From Gammaproteobacteria bacterium (lineage in GTDB: Bacteria > Pseudomonadota > Gammaproteobacteria > Pseudomonadales > Azotimanducaceae), in contig JAPUJX010000472.1 of assembly GCA_027295975.1 (NCBI GenBank), positions 1 to 7,091 of the forward strand: a stretch of 7,091 nt of DNA. Direction: 5' to 3'. The translations under genes were made by a program, and so were the position numbers. This document shows, piece by piece, positions 1 through 6,388 of the stretch (its first letter is position 1; each line of letters opens with the position of its first letter). The notes under the pieces are model-generated. The model saw only the letters and a program-made list of their open reading frames with translations, was not told the origin of the DNA and made no database searches.

Positions 1-732
1 GTGGTCAACGAGATGGCCCTGAAAACGTTAGGCTTTTCTTCGCCCTCGGAAGCCATCGGTCAGATTTATTATCGCGGCCGGGAAAACCAGATAGTCAACA
101 CGATCGTCGGGGTGGTTCCAAATGTTCACTTCGGGTCACCCCGAAGTGAACTGGACGGTGAGATATACATGTATATTCCCGCGGAGGTCAGAAACCTGCT
201 GGTTTCCTATCAAACGAGTCGGTTCCAGGAAGTTCGGGAATCAATCGAAGAAAAACTCGGCACCTTGTTGCCGAGGGCGCAAACCAGAATCCAGCACCTG
301 CGGGAAAACATCGCCGCCCAATACCGGGAGGAGGAGATCCAGAGTACGTTGCTCGGTTTGTTTTCGGGTCTTGCCGTGCTCATCGCGTGCATGGGGTTGT
401 TTGGTCTTGCTTCCTTCACCATTTCGCGGCGAACCAAGGAAATAGGGATTCGCAAGGTCATGGGCGCATCCTCAAAGGAGATTGTCGTGCTGCTGCTGCG
501 GCAATTCTCCAGCCAGGTATTGATCGCCAACATCATCACCTGGCCGTTTTGCTGGTACGTTGTCAGAGAATGGTTGAACGAGTTCAATTACCAGATACCG
601 CTATTGCCGTGGTTCCTGGCGGCAATCACGCTTACCTTGCTGGTGACCGTTGCGCTCGCCTGGGGTACCGTCGCCACCCACGCGTTCAAGGTGGCGCGCA
701 CCAACCCGATCTTCGCCCTGCGTTATGAGTAG
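1..732 (+). CDS. ABC transporter permease, MacB/FtsX type (C-terminal part, 5' end outside window)
   Basis: This is an inner-membrane permease of the MacB/FtsX family. Such proteins pair with a cytoplasmic ATPase and act on periplasmic or envelope substrates by mechanotransmission rather than by classical transport. The visible 243 codons begin inside the periplasmic domain (residues 1-115). They continue with the FtsX-like core: a membrane helix at about 117-141, the conserved cytoplasmic motif RRTKEIGIRKVMGAS (143-157), and helices at about 168-189 and 203-225. The protein ends with NPIFALRYE, the usual C-terminus of this family. The first codon is GTG, but it reads naturally as an internal Val of the periplasmic domain, so the true start lies upstream. 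No ATPase partner is visible; it may lie outside the window. The substrate cannot be told. A perfect hairpin sequence lies within the gene at 124-151. Confidence 0.9.
   Translation: MVNEMALKTLGFSSPSEAIGQIYYRGRENQIVNTIVGVVPNVHFGSPRSELDGEIYMYIPAEVRNLLVSYQTSRFQEVRESIEEKLGTLLPRAQTRIQHLRENIAAQYREEEIQSTLLGLFSGLAVLIACMGLFGLASFTISRRTKEIGIRKVMGASSKEIVVLLLRQFSSQVLIANIITWPFCWYVVREWLNEFNYQIPLLPWFLAAITLTLLVTVALAWGTVATHAFKVARTNPIFALRYE
124..151. repeat. perfect 12-bp inverted repeat inside the permease gene
   Basis: GTTCACTTCGGG (124-135) is followed by four bases and then its exact reverse complement (140-151). The repeat encodes residues 42-51 (VHFGSPRSEL) of the permease fragment, in the region where relatives carry a variable 'HF-S-R' stretch of the periplasmic domain. 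It would form a strong hairpin in mRNA or single-stranded DNA. No run of T follows, so it is not a standard terminator. Confidence 0.8.
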
Positions 733-738
733 GATGTG

Positions 739-1953
739 TTACCAGTGAACGGGCAGTGACTTCACCCCTCTCAGGGTAATCGTCTGTTTCCATTCCGGGG
801 TTTCGATGTTGTCCAGTTCCAGATCCGGCAGGCGGCTCAATAATACTGTTAGCGCCTCGATGGCCTCGATGCGAGCGAGTTGGGCCCCGAGGCAGTGATG
901 AATGCCACCCCCGAAAGAAAGCAGCTTGATGTTCTTCCGGCCGATATCCAGTTTGTCGGGATCGGCGTAAACCGCCGGGTCGCGATTGGCCGCCGCCAGC
1001 AACGTGAGGATGGTGCGCCCGGGTGGTACTTCGATTCCCGCCACCTCGGTGTTTTCCAGGGCATCGCGTGCGGAAAGCTGTACGGAGCTGTCGAAGCGCA
1101 AGAACTCCTCCACGGCATTGGGCATGAGCGAGAGATCGCCCCGTAACCGGTCGAGCTGATCGCGCTGACGGTACAGGGCGAGCAGCGCGTTGCCCATGAG
1201 GTTGACCGTGGTTTCGTGACCGGCGGCGAATAGCAGCGCGATGTTGCTGGTCAATTCGTCCAGGGTGAGCTTGCCGTGTTCGGTTTCGCTCTCGACCAGC
1301 GCGGTGATCAGGTCGTCTTCTGGATCGGCGCGGCGAAGATCACACAGATTTGAGAAATAGGCTTTACTGTCTTCGGTGCTGCTGTTGGCATCCGCGAGTT
1401 CCTCGGCCGTCATGGGTCGTGGATCGATCAATCGACCTGAAATGCGCGTGCCCTGTACGAATTCCGCCCTGTCCGTTTTCGGTACCCCCAGCAGGTCGCA
1501 GATCACGATCACCGGCAAGGGATGAATGAACAGGCGGACCAGGTCGCCGTTACCCTCTTCGATGAAGCCGTCTACGAGCTCGTCGGCGATTGCCCGAATT
1601 CGCACTCGCATGGCTTCAACGCGCCGGGCATCGAAGGCTTTGACCACCAGTCCGCGCAGGCGTGTGTGATCGGGAGGATTCTGCAGCAGCATGGTTCGGC
1701 GCAGGTTTGCAATGGCCGGATTGCTCATCATCTCGTCGACTTCTTCTTTGCTCATCCGCGGGTCGGTGCCATGGCCGAGTTTTTTGTTTCTCAGCGCTGC
1801 CTGCACATCGTCGTAGCGACTGAGGATGATCATGTTGGCGTCGGGCAATTCCAGCACGGGGCTCCCCTCGCGCAGTTGACGATACATGGGGTACGGGTCG
1901 GCAATGATCTCCGGACTGAAGATGGATTCGATGCTGAGATCTGCCATTCGCAT
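739..1953 (-). CDS. cytochrome P450 (soluble bacterial class, CYP107/CYP105-like)
   Basis: This is a haem-thiolate monooxygenase of 404 residues, the usual length for soluble bacterial P450s, with no membrane anchor. All landmarks are present: the helix-C motif HTRLR (96-100), the I-helix oxygen-activation motif AAGHETT (243-249), the K-helix ExxR as E283-F-L-R286, and the haem loop FGGGIHHCLG (347-356) with Cys354 as the iron ligand. Such enzymes hydroxylate hydrophobic small molecules using electrons from a ferredoxin and its reductase. Neither partner is encoded here, so a chromosomal redox partner elsewhere is likely. The substrate cannot be inferred from the sequence. The ATG at 1953 gives the longest frame but has no clear ribosome site. 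The ATG two codons later (1945-1947, MADLS) is an equally plausible start. The gene converges on the permease with 6 bp between stops. Confidence 0.95.
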   Translation of the reverse strand: MRMADLSIESIFSPEIIADPYPMYRQLREGSPVLELPDANMIILSRYDDVQAALRNKKLGHGTDPRMSKEEVDEMMSNPAIANLRRTMLLQNPPDHTRLRGLVVKAFDARRVEAMRVRIRAIADELVDGFIEEGNGDLVRLFIHPLPVIVICDLLGVPKTDRAEFVQGTRISGRLIDPRPMTAEELADANSSTEDSKAYFSNLCDLRRADPEDDLITALVESETEHGKLTLDELTSNIALLFAAGHETTVNLMGNALLALYRQRDQLDRLRGDLSLMPNAVEEFLRFDSSVQLSARDALENTEVAGIEVPPGRTILTLLAAANRDPAVYADPDKLDIGRKNIKLLSFGGGIHHCLGAQLARIEAIEALTVLLSRLPDLELDNIETPEWKQTITLRGVKSLPVHW

Positions 1954-1979
1954 GGTCTCGCGCGGGTGGAGAAACGCAT

Positions 1980-1985
1980 ATTGTA
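1980..1985 (-). promoter_or_regulatory. possible -10 box for the P450 gene
   Basis: On the minus strand TACAAT lies about 26 bases upstream of the P450 start, a suitable distance for a short leader. No TTGACA-like box sits 16-18 bases further upstream (the hexamer there is GGGTGC). This is therefore weak and could be chance. Confidence 0.25.
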
Positions 1986-2056
1986 ACTCGATGGTGTGGC
2001 AGGCACCCTGGGGCGGCGCTCAGGCTAGATGGGTCTGGTCGATCCCACCGCGCATT

Positions 2057-2524
2057 TCAGCAGTTCTGCGCTTGCTGTTGCCGCAGCCCGGCCTCGCGCT
2101 TATCGAGCGCGGCTGATTCAGACAGAGAATAACCGGCCCGTTTGACCGCGCGGATGTCGGCGATGCCGCGCAACGCCTGCCCACATAAAGCGGATCTGTT
2201 TGTTCGGTGTTTTTCCCGCTGTCGATGTCGCTGTTTCGCTCGTTTTTGCCTCGCGCGCTCGAGTGACGAAGAGTTTCGCTCGATATGACTCAACATGAGG
2301 CGTTGCGACTCGTCGAGCGCCGGCATGACGATGACGCTGACGGGATGTTCGGATACCAACTCGGCGTCGGTACACGGGAACTGGGAAAAGAGTACGACAC
2401 CGGGTTTGTGGCCACATCGGTAAACAGCCCCATCGGCGGAACTCCAGCCGAACAGCGTGAGCGCTGAGAGCGTGAGCGCTGAGAGCGTGAGCGTTGAGAG
2501 TACAAGCCGGTCTACCTGGGTCAC
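2057..2524 (-). CDS. small secreted Cys-containing protein with DUF4124-like N-terminal segment
   Basis: A 155-residue predicted exported protein of unknown function. Residues 1-33 form a signal peptide with an unusually repetitive hydrophobic core (TLSAL units) and a likely cleavage near ADGA-VY. The mature N-terminus, VYRCGHKPGVVLFSQFPC (34-51), resembles the DUF4124 pattern 'iYkw.d.nGv..fsd.P', here with two cysteines. A basic, Arg/Gln-rich and probably helical stretch follows (about 85-110). Then comes a C-terminal segment with a Cys and a terminal Cys (SALCGQAL...QNC), which suggests disulfides in the periplasm. The GTG start (2522-2524) is preferred because AAGGAG lies six bases upstream on the minus strand. 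It is co-oriented with the cysteine synthase-like gene (137 bp upstream) and the P450 (103 bp downstream), but the gaps do not prove an operon. The DUF4124 assignment is by pattern only. Confidence 0.75.
   Translation of the reverse strand: MTQVDRLVLSTLTLSALTLSALTLFGWSSADGAVYRCGHKPGVVLFSQFPCTDAELVSEHPVSVIVMPALDESQRLMLSHIERNSSSLERARQKRAKQRHRQREKHRTNRSALCGQALRGIADIRAVKRAGYSLSESAALDKREAGLRQQQAQNC
2455..2499. repeat. three tandem 15-bp repeats in a signal-peptide coding region
   Basis: The unit GCGTGAGCGCTGAGA occurs at 2455-2469 and 2470-2484, and at 2485-2499 with one change (C to T). On the minus strand each unit adds five codons, giving the repeated TLSAL in the hydrophobic core of the exported small protein. 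As the unit is a multiple of three, gain or loss of copies changes signal-peptide length without a frameshift. Confidence 0.9.
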
Positions 2525-2661
2525 GGTTGCTCCTTGAACGGGAGTAATACCAGGTTAGTTTCCGGTTATGGTGTGTTCACGTCTGCAGGATCGTCAGGTA
2601 CCTCCGCGTGAGATATTTGCCGAGGGTGAGTTGTGCCGCGGGTTGCAAGAAGCGATCACTT

Positions 2662-3615
2662 TTATTGAGTTGCCAACCAATCGTCGTCGTCACCTTCGTT
2701 GATGTCCGCAAACATGAACGTCGAGAGGTACCTCTCACCGGTATCGGGCAACATGGACAGGATCACGCTTCCCGAGTCCGCGTCCTTTGCCACCTCCAGC
2801 GCCGCCGCCACGGTCGCACCCGACGATACCCCGACGAAGATCCCTTCCTTTCGGGCCAGCGCCAGGGCGGTATCTTTGGCTACATCCTGGTTGACGGTAA
2901 CGATCTTGTCGGCGATCTCGGCGTTCAGGACCGTGGGGATGAAATCCGGAGTCCAGCCCTGAATCATATGTGGCTGCCAGTCGTTGCCAGCCAGCATCGA
3001 CGCCTGCTCTGGTTCGGCGACAATGATTTTGATTTTGGGGCGACCGAGTTTCAGTGCTTCTCCGGCTCCGGTGAGCGTGCCTCCCGTGCCCCAGCCGGTT
3101 ACCCAGTAGTCGAGTCGATCTCCCGCGAAATCGCGCATGATCTCGGGACCGGTGGTGTTGCGGTGGTAGTCTGGATTTGCCGGGTTATCAAACTGTTGCG
3201 CAAGAAACCAGCCGTGTTGCTCCGCGAGATCCTCGGCCCGTGTGACCATGCCGGTGCCGCGTTCCGCCGCTGGAGTAAGGATTACCTTGGCGCCGAGGGC
3301 GCGCATGATCTTGCGCCGTTCGATGGAAAACGTTTCCACCATGGTGGCGACAAAGGGATGTCCGGTAGCCGCACAGACCATGGCGAGCGCGATCCCGGTG
3401 TTCCCCGAGGTCGCCTCAACGACGGTCTGACCCGGCTTCAGCGCGCCTGAGTCGGTGGCGTCTTTGATGATCGCATAAGCCAGGCGGTCCTTGACCGAGC
3501 CAAGGGGGTTGAAAGCTTCGATCTTGACGTAGAGAACAACGTGGTCAGGGCCCATGCGGTTCAACTTGACGATTGGAGTGTCGCCAATGGTCTGCAGAAT
3601 GTTGTCGTAAATCAC
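2662..3615 (-). CDS. cysteine synthase / O-acetylserine sulfhydrylase family PLP enzyme
   Basis: A fold-type II PLP enzyme of 317 residues, close to CysK in length. Family members make L-cysteine from O-acetylserine and sulfide in the cytoplasm. Visible features are the Schiff-base lysine K42 in NPLGSVKDR (36-44), the substrate-binding loop TSGNTG (69-74), the phosphate-binding loop GTGGT (176-180), and SSGA (264-267) whose Ser contacts the pyridine nitrogen. The C-terminal GERYLST motif is followed by an acidic tail (EGDDDDW). Several positions differ from textbook CysK: VETFSIERR replaces PETMSxERR, GWGTGGT replaces GxGTGGT with a small residue, and QGWTPDFIP replaces the usual QGIGAGFIP. 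It may therefore belong to a side clade, and a cystathionine beta-synthase-like or other beta-replacement role cannot be excluded. The start is GTG (3613-3615), supported by AGGAG seven bases upstream on the minus strand. I withhold the symbol cysK because of the substitutions. Confidence 0.9.
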   Translation of the reverse strand: MIYDNILQTIGDTPIVKLNRMGPDHVVLYVKIEAFNPLGSVKDRLAYAIIKDATDSGALKPGQTVVEATSGNTGIALAMVCAATGHPFVATMVETFSIERRKIMRALGAKVILTPAAERGTGMVTRAEDLAEQHGWFLAQQFDNPANPDYHRNTTGPEIMRDFAGDRLDYWVTGWGTGGTLTGAGEALKLGRPKIKIIVAEPEQASMLAGNDWQPHMIQGWTPDFIPTVLNAEIADKIVTVNQDVAKDTALALARKEGIFVGVSSGATVAAALEVAKDADSGSVILSMLPDTGERYLSTFMFADINEGDDDDWLATQ

Positions 3616-3755
3616 GTTGTCGCTCCTATTTGGTTTCTCGAATCCTCAAGCCCTGACTCTTGGCAATTTCTGGACGCAGGGCGGCCAACTGTACAGCAGG
3701 AGTCGTTGACGAAAAAGCGGATGGTCTTGCCAGGACTCGGTTCGGCACCGGGAGG

Positions 3756-3845
3756 TCAGAGTTTCCAGCGGAGGCTGAGCGCTACCAGGGTTCGCTCATA
3801 CTCGGTTCGCGGATCCGTTGATGAAACCAAGGCCGCAACTCGCTT
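3756..3845 (-). pseudogene. possible C-terminal remnant of an outer-membrane beta-barrel protein gene
   Basis: On the minus strand, 29 sense codons lie between a TAA (3846-3848) and a TGA (3756-3758). They end in DPRTEYERTLVALSLRWKL. The alternating polar/hydrophobic pattern ending in a short Arg-Trp-Lys-Leu tail resembles the last transmembrane strand of an outer-membrane barrel, although the usual final residue is Phe or Trp rather than Leu. There is no start codon or ribosome site and nothing upstream continues the frame. If real, this is the 3' scrap of a deleted gene. It lies in the 282-bp stretch between the cysteine synthase-like gene and the carotenoid oxygenase remnant, where I see no other gene. 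Chance is a serious alternative. Confidence 0.25.
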
Positions 3846-3897
3846 TTAGCCGCGTATGGTTACAGGTATTGTGTCGGTACATTGCGGGGGAACCGGC

Positions 3898-4153
3898 ATG
3901 AAGCGACGCAGTTTTCTGAATACGACCCTGGGTGCGGTGACGACGAGTCTCGTTTATCCGTTCTCAAATCTTCTGGCTGGCCCTGAAGCATGGGAAAACG
4001 TCGCTACCGGGCAGAGATGCCAGCGAACTGCTGATACTGGACGCGAGGGATTTATCGGCGCCGCCACTCGCCCGGGTGCTGTTACCTGCCCGGGTGCCTT
4101 TTGGCTTCCACGGAAGTTGGGTGCCCGATGGCGGGGACGGCCCCAGCGTATGA
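3898..4153 (+). pseudogene. carotenoid oxygenase, internally deleted: Tat signal joined out of frame to the extreme C-terminus
   Basis: From ATG 3898, preceded by a G-rich ribosome-like site, the frame encodes a twin-arginine signal peptide (KRRSFLN followed by a hydrophobic stretch to about residue 27). After about 35 codons it loses meaning and runs to a stop at 4162-4164 (88 codons in all). A second reading frame, from about 4010 to the TGA at 4151-4153, encodes GRDASELLILDARD, then LARVLLPARVPFGFHGSWVPD. That is the characteristic end of the RPE65/carotenoid cleavage dioxygenase family (SELLILDA, RVPxGFHGxW). An intact member has roughly 450-500 residues with four iron-binding histidines spread through a seven-bladed propeller. 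Here only the signal and about 45 terminal residues survive, including a single His in the family C-terminal FHG motif. The simplest reading is an internal deletion with an out-of-frame join near 3990-4012, so no functional oxygenase can be made. The assignment of the signal peptide to the same ancestral gene is an inference from position and orientation. Confidence 0.7.
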
Positions 4154-4181
4154 TTTTCCGCTGAAGATTAAGAGTGTGTGG

Positions 4182-4583
4182 ATGCGGTTTCTCAGATACG
4201 CCGGGCTGTTCGTGGTGTTCGCCTGGTTCATGTTGGGTGGCATAGGTCACTTTTTGAATACCGAATTTTTCGTCCGGATCATGCCGCCATATATTCCCTA
4301 CTTCCTGTACAAACCCCTGGTGTTTTTCAGTGGCGTATTCGAAGTATTGTTCGCCATCGGCGTGCTCATCCCGTTTTTCAGGAAATGGGCCGGTTATCTG
4401 CTCATCGCGCTCACTATCGCCGTTACCCCGGCAAACGTTCACATGTGGCTCAACCCTGAGCTTTTTGATATTGACGAGAACATGCTGTTGTTGCGGCTGG
4501 TTTTTCAGCTGGTGCTCATCGGGATCATCTGGTGGAGCACCCGCGTGCCTCCCCCGAATTCTCAGGCGCCGCAATCTGGCTGA
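4182..4583 (+). CDS. DoxX-like integral membrane protein
   Basis: A 133-residue, very hydrophobic protein predicted to lie in the inner membrane with four helices (about 5-24, 44-64, 69-84, 102-118), the topology of the DoxX/DoxD-like superfamily. Typical features are the GGIGHF motif at the end of helix 1 (19-24), a Pro-rich loop (MPPYIPYF, 34-41), and a conserved-looking VTPANVHMWLNPE segment (81-93). The biochemical role of most DoxX-like proteins is unsettled; some are linked to quinone- or thiosulfate-related oxidation or to redox stress, and none of that can be claimed here. The ATG at 4182 is chosen because it begins just before helix 1. In-frame TTG (4101), ATG (4128) and GTG (4176) codons lie upstream, but the first two overlap the carotenoid oxygenase tail. 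No start has a strong ribosome site. It starts 28 bp after the remnant's stop and ends 28 bp before the amidohydrolase, consistent with co-transcription. Confidence 0.8.
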   Translation: MRFLRYAGLFVVFAWFMLGGIGHFLNTEFFVRIMPPYIPYFLYKPLVFFSGVFEVLFAIGVLIPFFRKWAGYLLIALTIAVTPANVHMWLNPELFDIDENMLLLRLVFQLVLIGIIWWSTRVPPPNSQAPQSG

Positions 4584-4611
4584 ACAAGCCTGCAAAAGAC
4601 GGGAGAAATAA

Positions 4612-6306
4612 ATGTCGTTTCGACATGCCTGGGTGGCGTCGCTGTTTGTGTTGTTGGCGTCTTGTGCGGGGTTGCCCGAACCACCTGCGGAACCTTTTGA
4701 CGTTCTGATCACTTCTGGCACGGTATACGACGGCGGTGGCGGTGAACCGTATGTTGCGGACGTGGCAATACGGAACGAGCGTATCGTTGCGGTCGGCAAC
4801 ATTGAGAATCATGCCGCGGTGCTCCACATCGATGCGAGCGGTCTGGCGGTGGCTCCCGGTTTCATCAACATGTTGAGCTGGGCGCCTGCGTCGTTGATCC
4901 AGGATGGGCGAAGTCAGGGTGATATCCGCCAGGGGGTCACCCTGGAGGTGTTTGGCGAGGGTCAATCGTTCGGTCCGCTGAACGACGCGATGAAAGCGGC
5001 CATGCAAGCCCGGCAGGTGGGGATAAAATTCGATGTTACCTGGACGACGCTGGGCGAGTACCTCGAGTTTCTGGAAAACAAGGGAATTTCCCCGAACGTG
5101 GCCTCGTTTGTCGGGGCTACGACGTTGCGGGTTCACGAGATTGGTTTTGCGGATCGTCCACCTACGGTATCCGAACTTTCAGCCATGCGGAAACTCACCC
5201 ATCAGGCCATGCAGGAGGGCGCGTTGGGCCTTGGCTCGTCACTTATCTACGCCCCCGCGTTTTATGCCGAAACCGAGGAACTCATTGCCCTGGCCGGGGT
5301 CGTCGGAGAGTACGGAGGCATGTACATATCCCATATGCGCAGTGAAGGAAATCGTTTGTTGCAATCCATCGACGAGTTGATTCGGATCGCGCGCGAAGGC
5401 GGAGTTGCCGCGGAGATATACCATCTGAAAATGAGTGGCAAAAACAACTGGCCGAAATACGGCGACGTGGTTGCCAAGGTGGAGCAAGCGCGAGCGGAAG
5501 GACTGGCCATCACCGCTGACATGTACACGTACACGGCCGGATCCACGGGGTTGGACGCAGCCATGCCGCCCTGGGTGCAGGAAGGCGGTTACGAAGCGTG
5601 GGTAAACCGCCTCCAGGACCCGGATATTCGCCGCCAGGTCGCTCGGGAGATGGCGAGCCCCACCGATGAATGGGAGAACCTCATGAGCGCCGCGGGACCC
5701 GACAAGATGTTGTTGGTTGGCTTTCGCAGCGAAAGCCTGCGCAGCTACATCGGTCAAACGTTGGCGGAAGTGGCTGCCCAGAGGGGTACGTCGGCGATTG
5801 AAACCGCAATGGATCTGGTGGTTGAAGATGGTAGCCGGGTGCAGGTCGTGTACTTCCTGATGTCGGAAGAAAACGTACGCCGGCAGGTGGCGCTCCCCTG
5901 GGTCAGCTTCGGTTCGGATGCGGCTTCAATGGCAACGGAGGGCGTGTTTCTCGAGCAGAGCACACACCCTCGCGCGTATGGCAACTTCGTTCGCGTACTC
6001 GGCCGCTATGTGCGTGACGAGAAGGTACTTCCATTGGCTGCTGCGATATACAAGCTCACGAAGCTTCCGGCATCCAATCTGAAACTCAGGGACCGGGGTG
6101 AGTTGGCACCGGGTTTTTATGGCGATGTGGTCATCTTCGATCCGGCGACCGTACGGGATCATGCAACCTACGACGATCCGCATCGGTACGCCACGGGGAT
6201 GGTGCACGTGCTGGTCAACGGCGAACAGGTGCTGCGCGACGGCGAACATACCGGCGCTTTGCCGGGTCGGGTGGTGCGGGGACCAGGCTGGGTCGGCTGG
6301 CGCTGA
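4612..6306 (+). CDS. D-aminoacylase-like amidohydrolase, predicted lipoprotein
   Basis: A 564-residue member of the amidohydrolase superfamily resembling N-acyl-D-amino-acid deacylases, which hydrolyse amide bonds of N-acylated D-amino acids. Residues 1-18 form a lipoprotein signal ending in the lipobox LASC (15-18), so the mature enzyme should be tethered in the envelope by Cys18. The N-terminal beta-domain (DVLITSGTVYDGGG, 30-43) leads into a TIM barrel. Retained metal-site residues are H241 (YISHMR), H271 (IYHLKMSG) and the catalytic Asp D436 (FGSDAA). The first metal motif is changed: where D-aminoacylases have APGFIDxHxH, this protein has APGFINMLSW (81-90), with Leu88 and Trp90 in place of both histidines. 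Its GVTLEVFGEG (108-117) lacks the zinc-binding Cys of GVTTVVxGNCG but offers E116. The substrate is therefore uncertain; acyl-D-amino acids, peptides or other amides are possible. The start is well supported by GGGAG (4601-4605), six bases upstream. It lies 28 bp after the DoxX-like gene. Confidence 0.9.
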   Translation: MSFRHAWVASLFVLLASCAGLPEPPAEPFDVLITSGTVYDGGGGEPYVADVAIRNERIVAVGNIENHAAVLHIDASGLAVAPGFINMLSWAPASLIQDGRSQGDIRQGVTLEVFGEGQSFGPLNDAMKAAMQARQVGIKFDVTWTTLGEYLEFLENKGISPNVASFVGATTLRVHEIGFADRPPTVSELSAMRKLTHQAMQEGALGLGSSLIYAPAFYAETEELIALAGVVGEYGGMYISHMRSEGNRLLQSIDELIRIAREGGVAAEIYHLKMSGKNNWPKYGDVVAKVEQARAEGLAITADMYTYTAGSTGLDAAMPPWVQEGGYEAWVNRLQDPDIRRQVAREMASPTDEWENLMSAAGPDKMLLVGFRSESLRSYIGQTLAEVAAQRGTSAIETAMDLVVEDGSRVQVVYFLMSEENVRRQVALPWVSFGSDAASMATEGVFLEQSTHPRAYGNFVRVLGRYVRDEKVLPLAAAIYKLTKLPASNLKLRDRGELAPGFYGDVVIFDPATVRDHATYDDPHRYATGMVHVLVNGEQVLRDGEHTGALPGRVVRGPGWVGWR

Positions 6307-6325
6307 ATTCAAATCCGCGTTGCCG

Positions 6326-6377
6326 CATTGAGATGGCAATTTGATTTCAATGACAGGTGGCCGCGTATCATTGAAAT
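6326..6377. promoter_or_regulatory. three copies of a CATTGAAAT-like element (candidate operator) upstream of the PRPP synthetase gene
   Basis: CATTGAGAT at 6326-6334, its inverted form ATTTCAATG at 6344-6352, and CATTGAAAT at 6369-6377. The second and third, each extended by one base, form a perfect 10-bp inverted repeat (ATTTCAATGA at 6344-6353 and TCATTGAAAT at 6368-6377) with a 14-base spacer. The first and third copies extend to CATTGARATGGC (12 bases, one mismatch), 43 bases apart. The cluster ends 11 bases before the TATAAT box and covers the -35 position, as expected for a regulator site. The 14-base loop, weak A/T-rich stem and lack of a T-run argue against a terminator. Confidence 0.45.
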
Positions 6378-6388
6378 GGCCAACTTCC

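Noticed and set aside
1522..1986. 154-codon plus-strand open frame opposite the P450
   Set aside because: It has a His-rich composition typical of antisense frames, no motif, and lies wholly within the P450 N-terminal half.
2723..2736. 14-bp perfect palindrome GAGAGGTACCTCTC
   Set aside because: It falls on the codons for the conserved ERYLS motif of the PLP enzyme, so it is explained by coding constraint. No regulatory context is seen.
2608..3450. 280-codon plus-strand open frame opposite the cysteine synthase-like gene
   Set aside because: It is a shadow of the PLP enzyme, which carries all catalytic motifs on the minus strand.
3541..3849. 102-codon plus-strand open frame spanning the start of the cysteine synthase-like gene and the intergenic region
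   Set aside because: It starts antisense to the enzyme and has no ribosome site or recognisable features.
4069..4098. Repeated GCCCGGGTGC in the carotenoid oxygenase tail
   Set aside because: It encodes the naturally repeated ARV...ARV of the family C-terminus and does not look like a recombination site.
3954..4802. 282-codon minus-strand open frame across the DoxX-like gene
   Set aside because: It is low-complexity, rich in Pro, His and Gln, with no family features, and lies antisense to a well-formed membrane protein and the lipoprotein signal.
6344..6377. Inverted repeat as a terminator of the amidohydrolase gene
   Set aside because: The stem is A/T-rich, the loop is 14 bases and no T-run follows. 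A role as a regulator site fits better.
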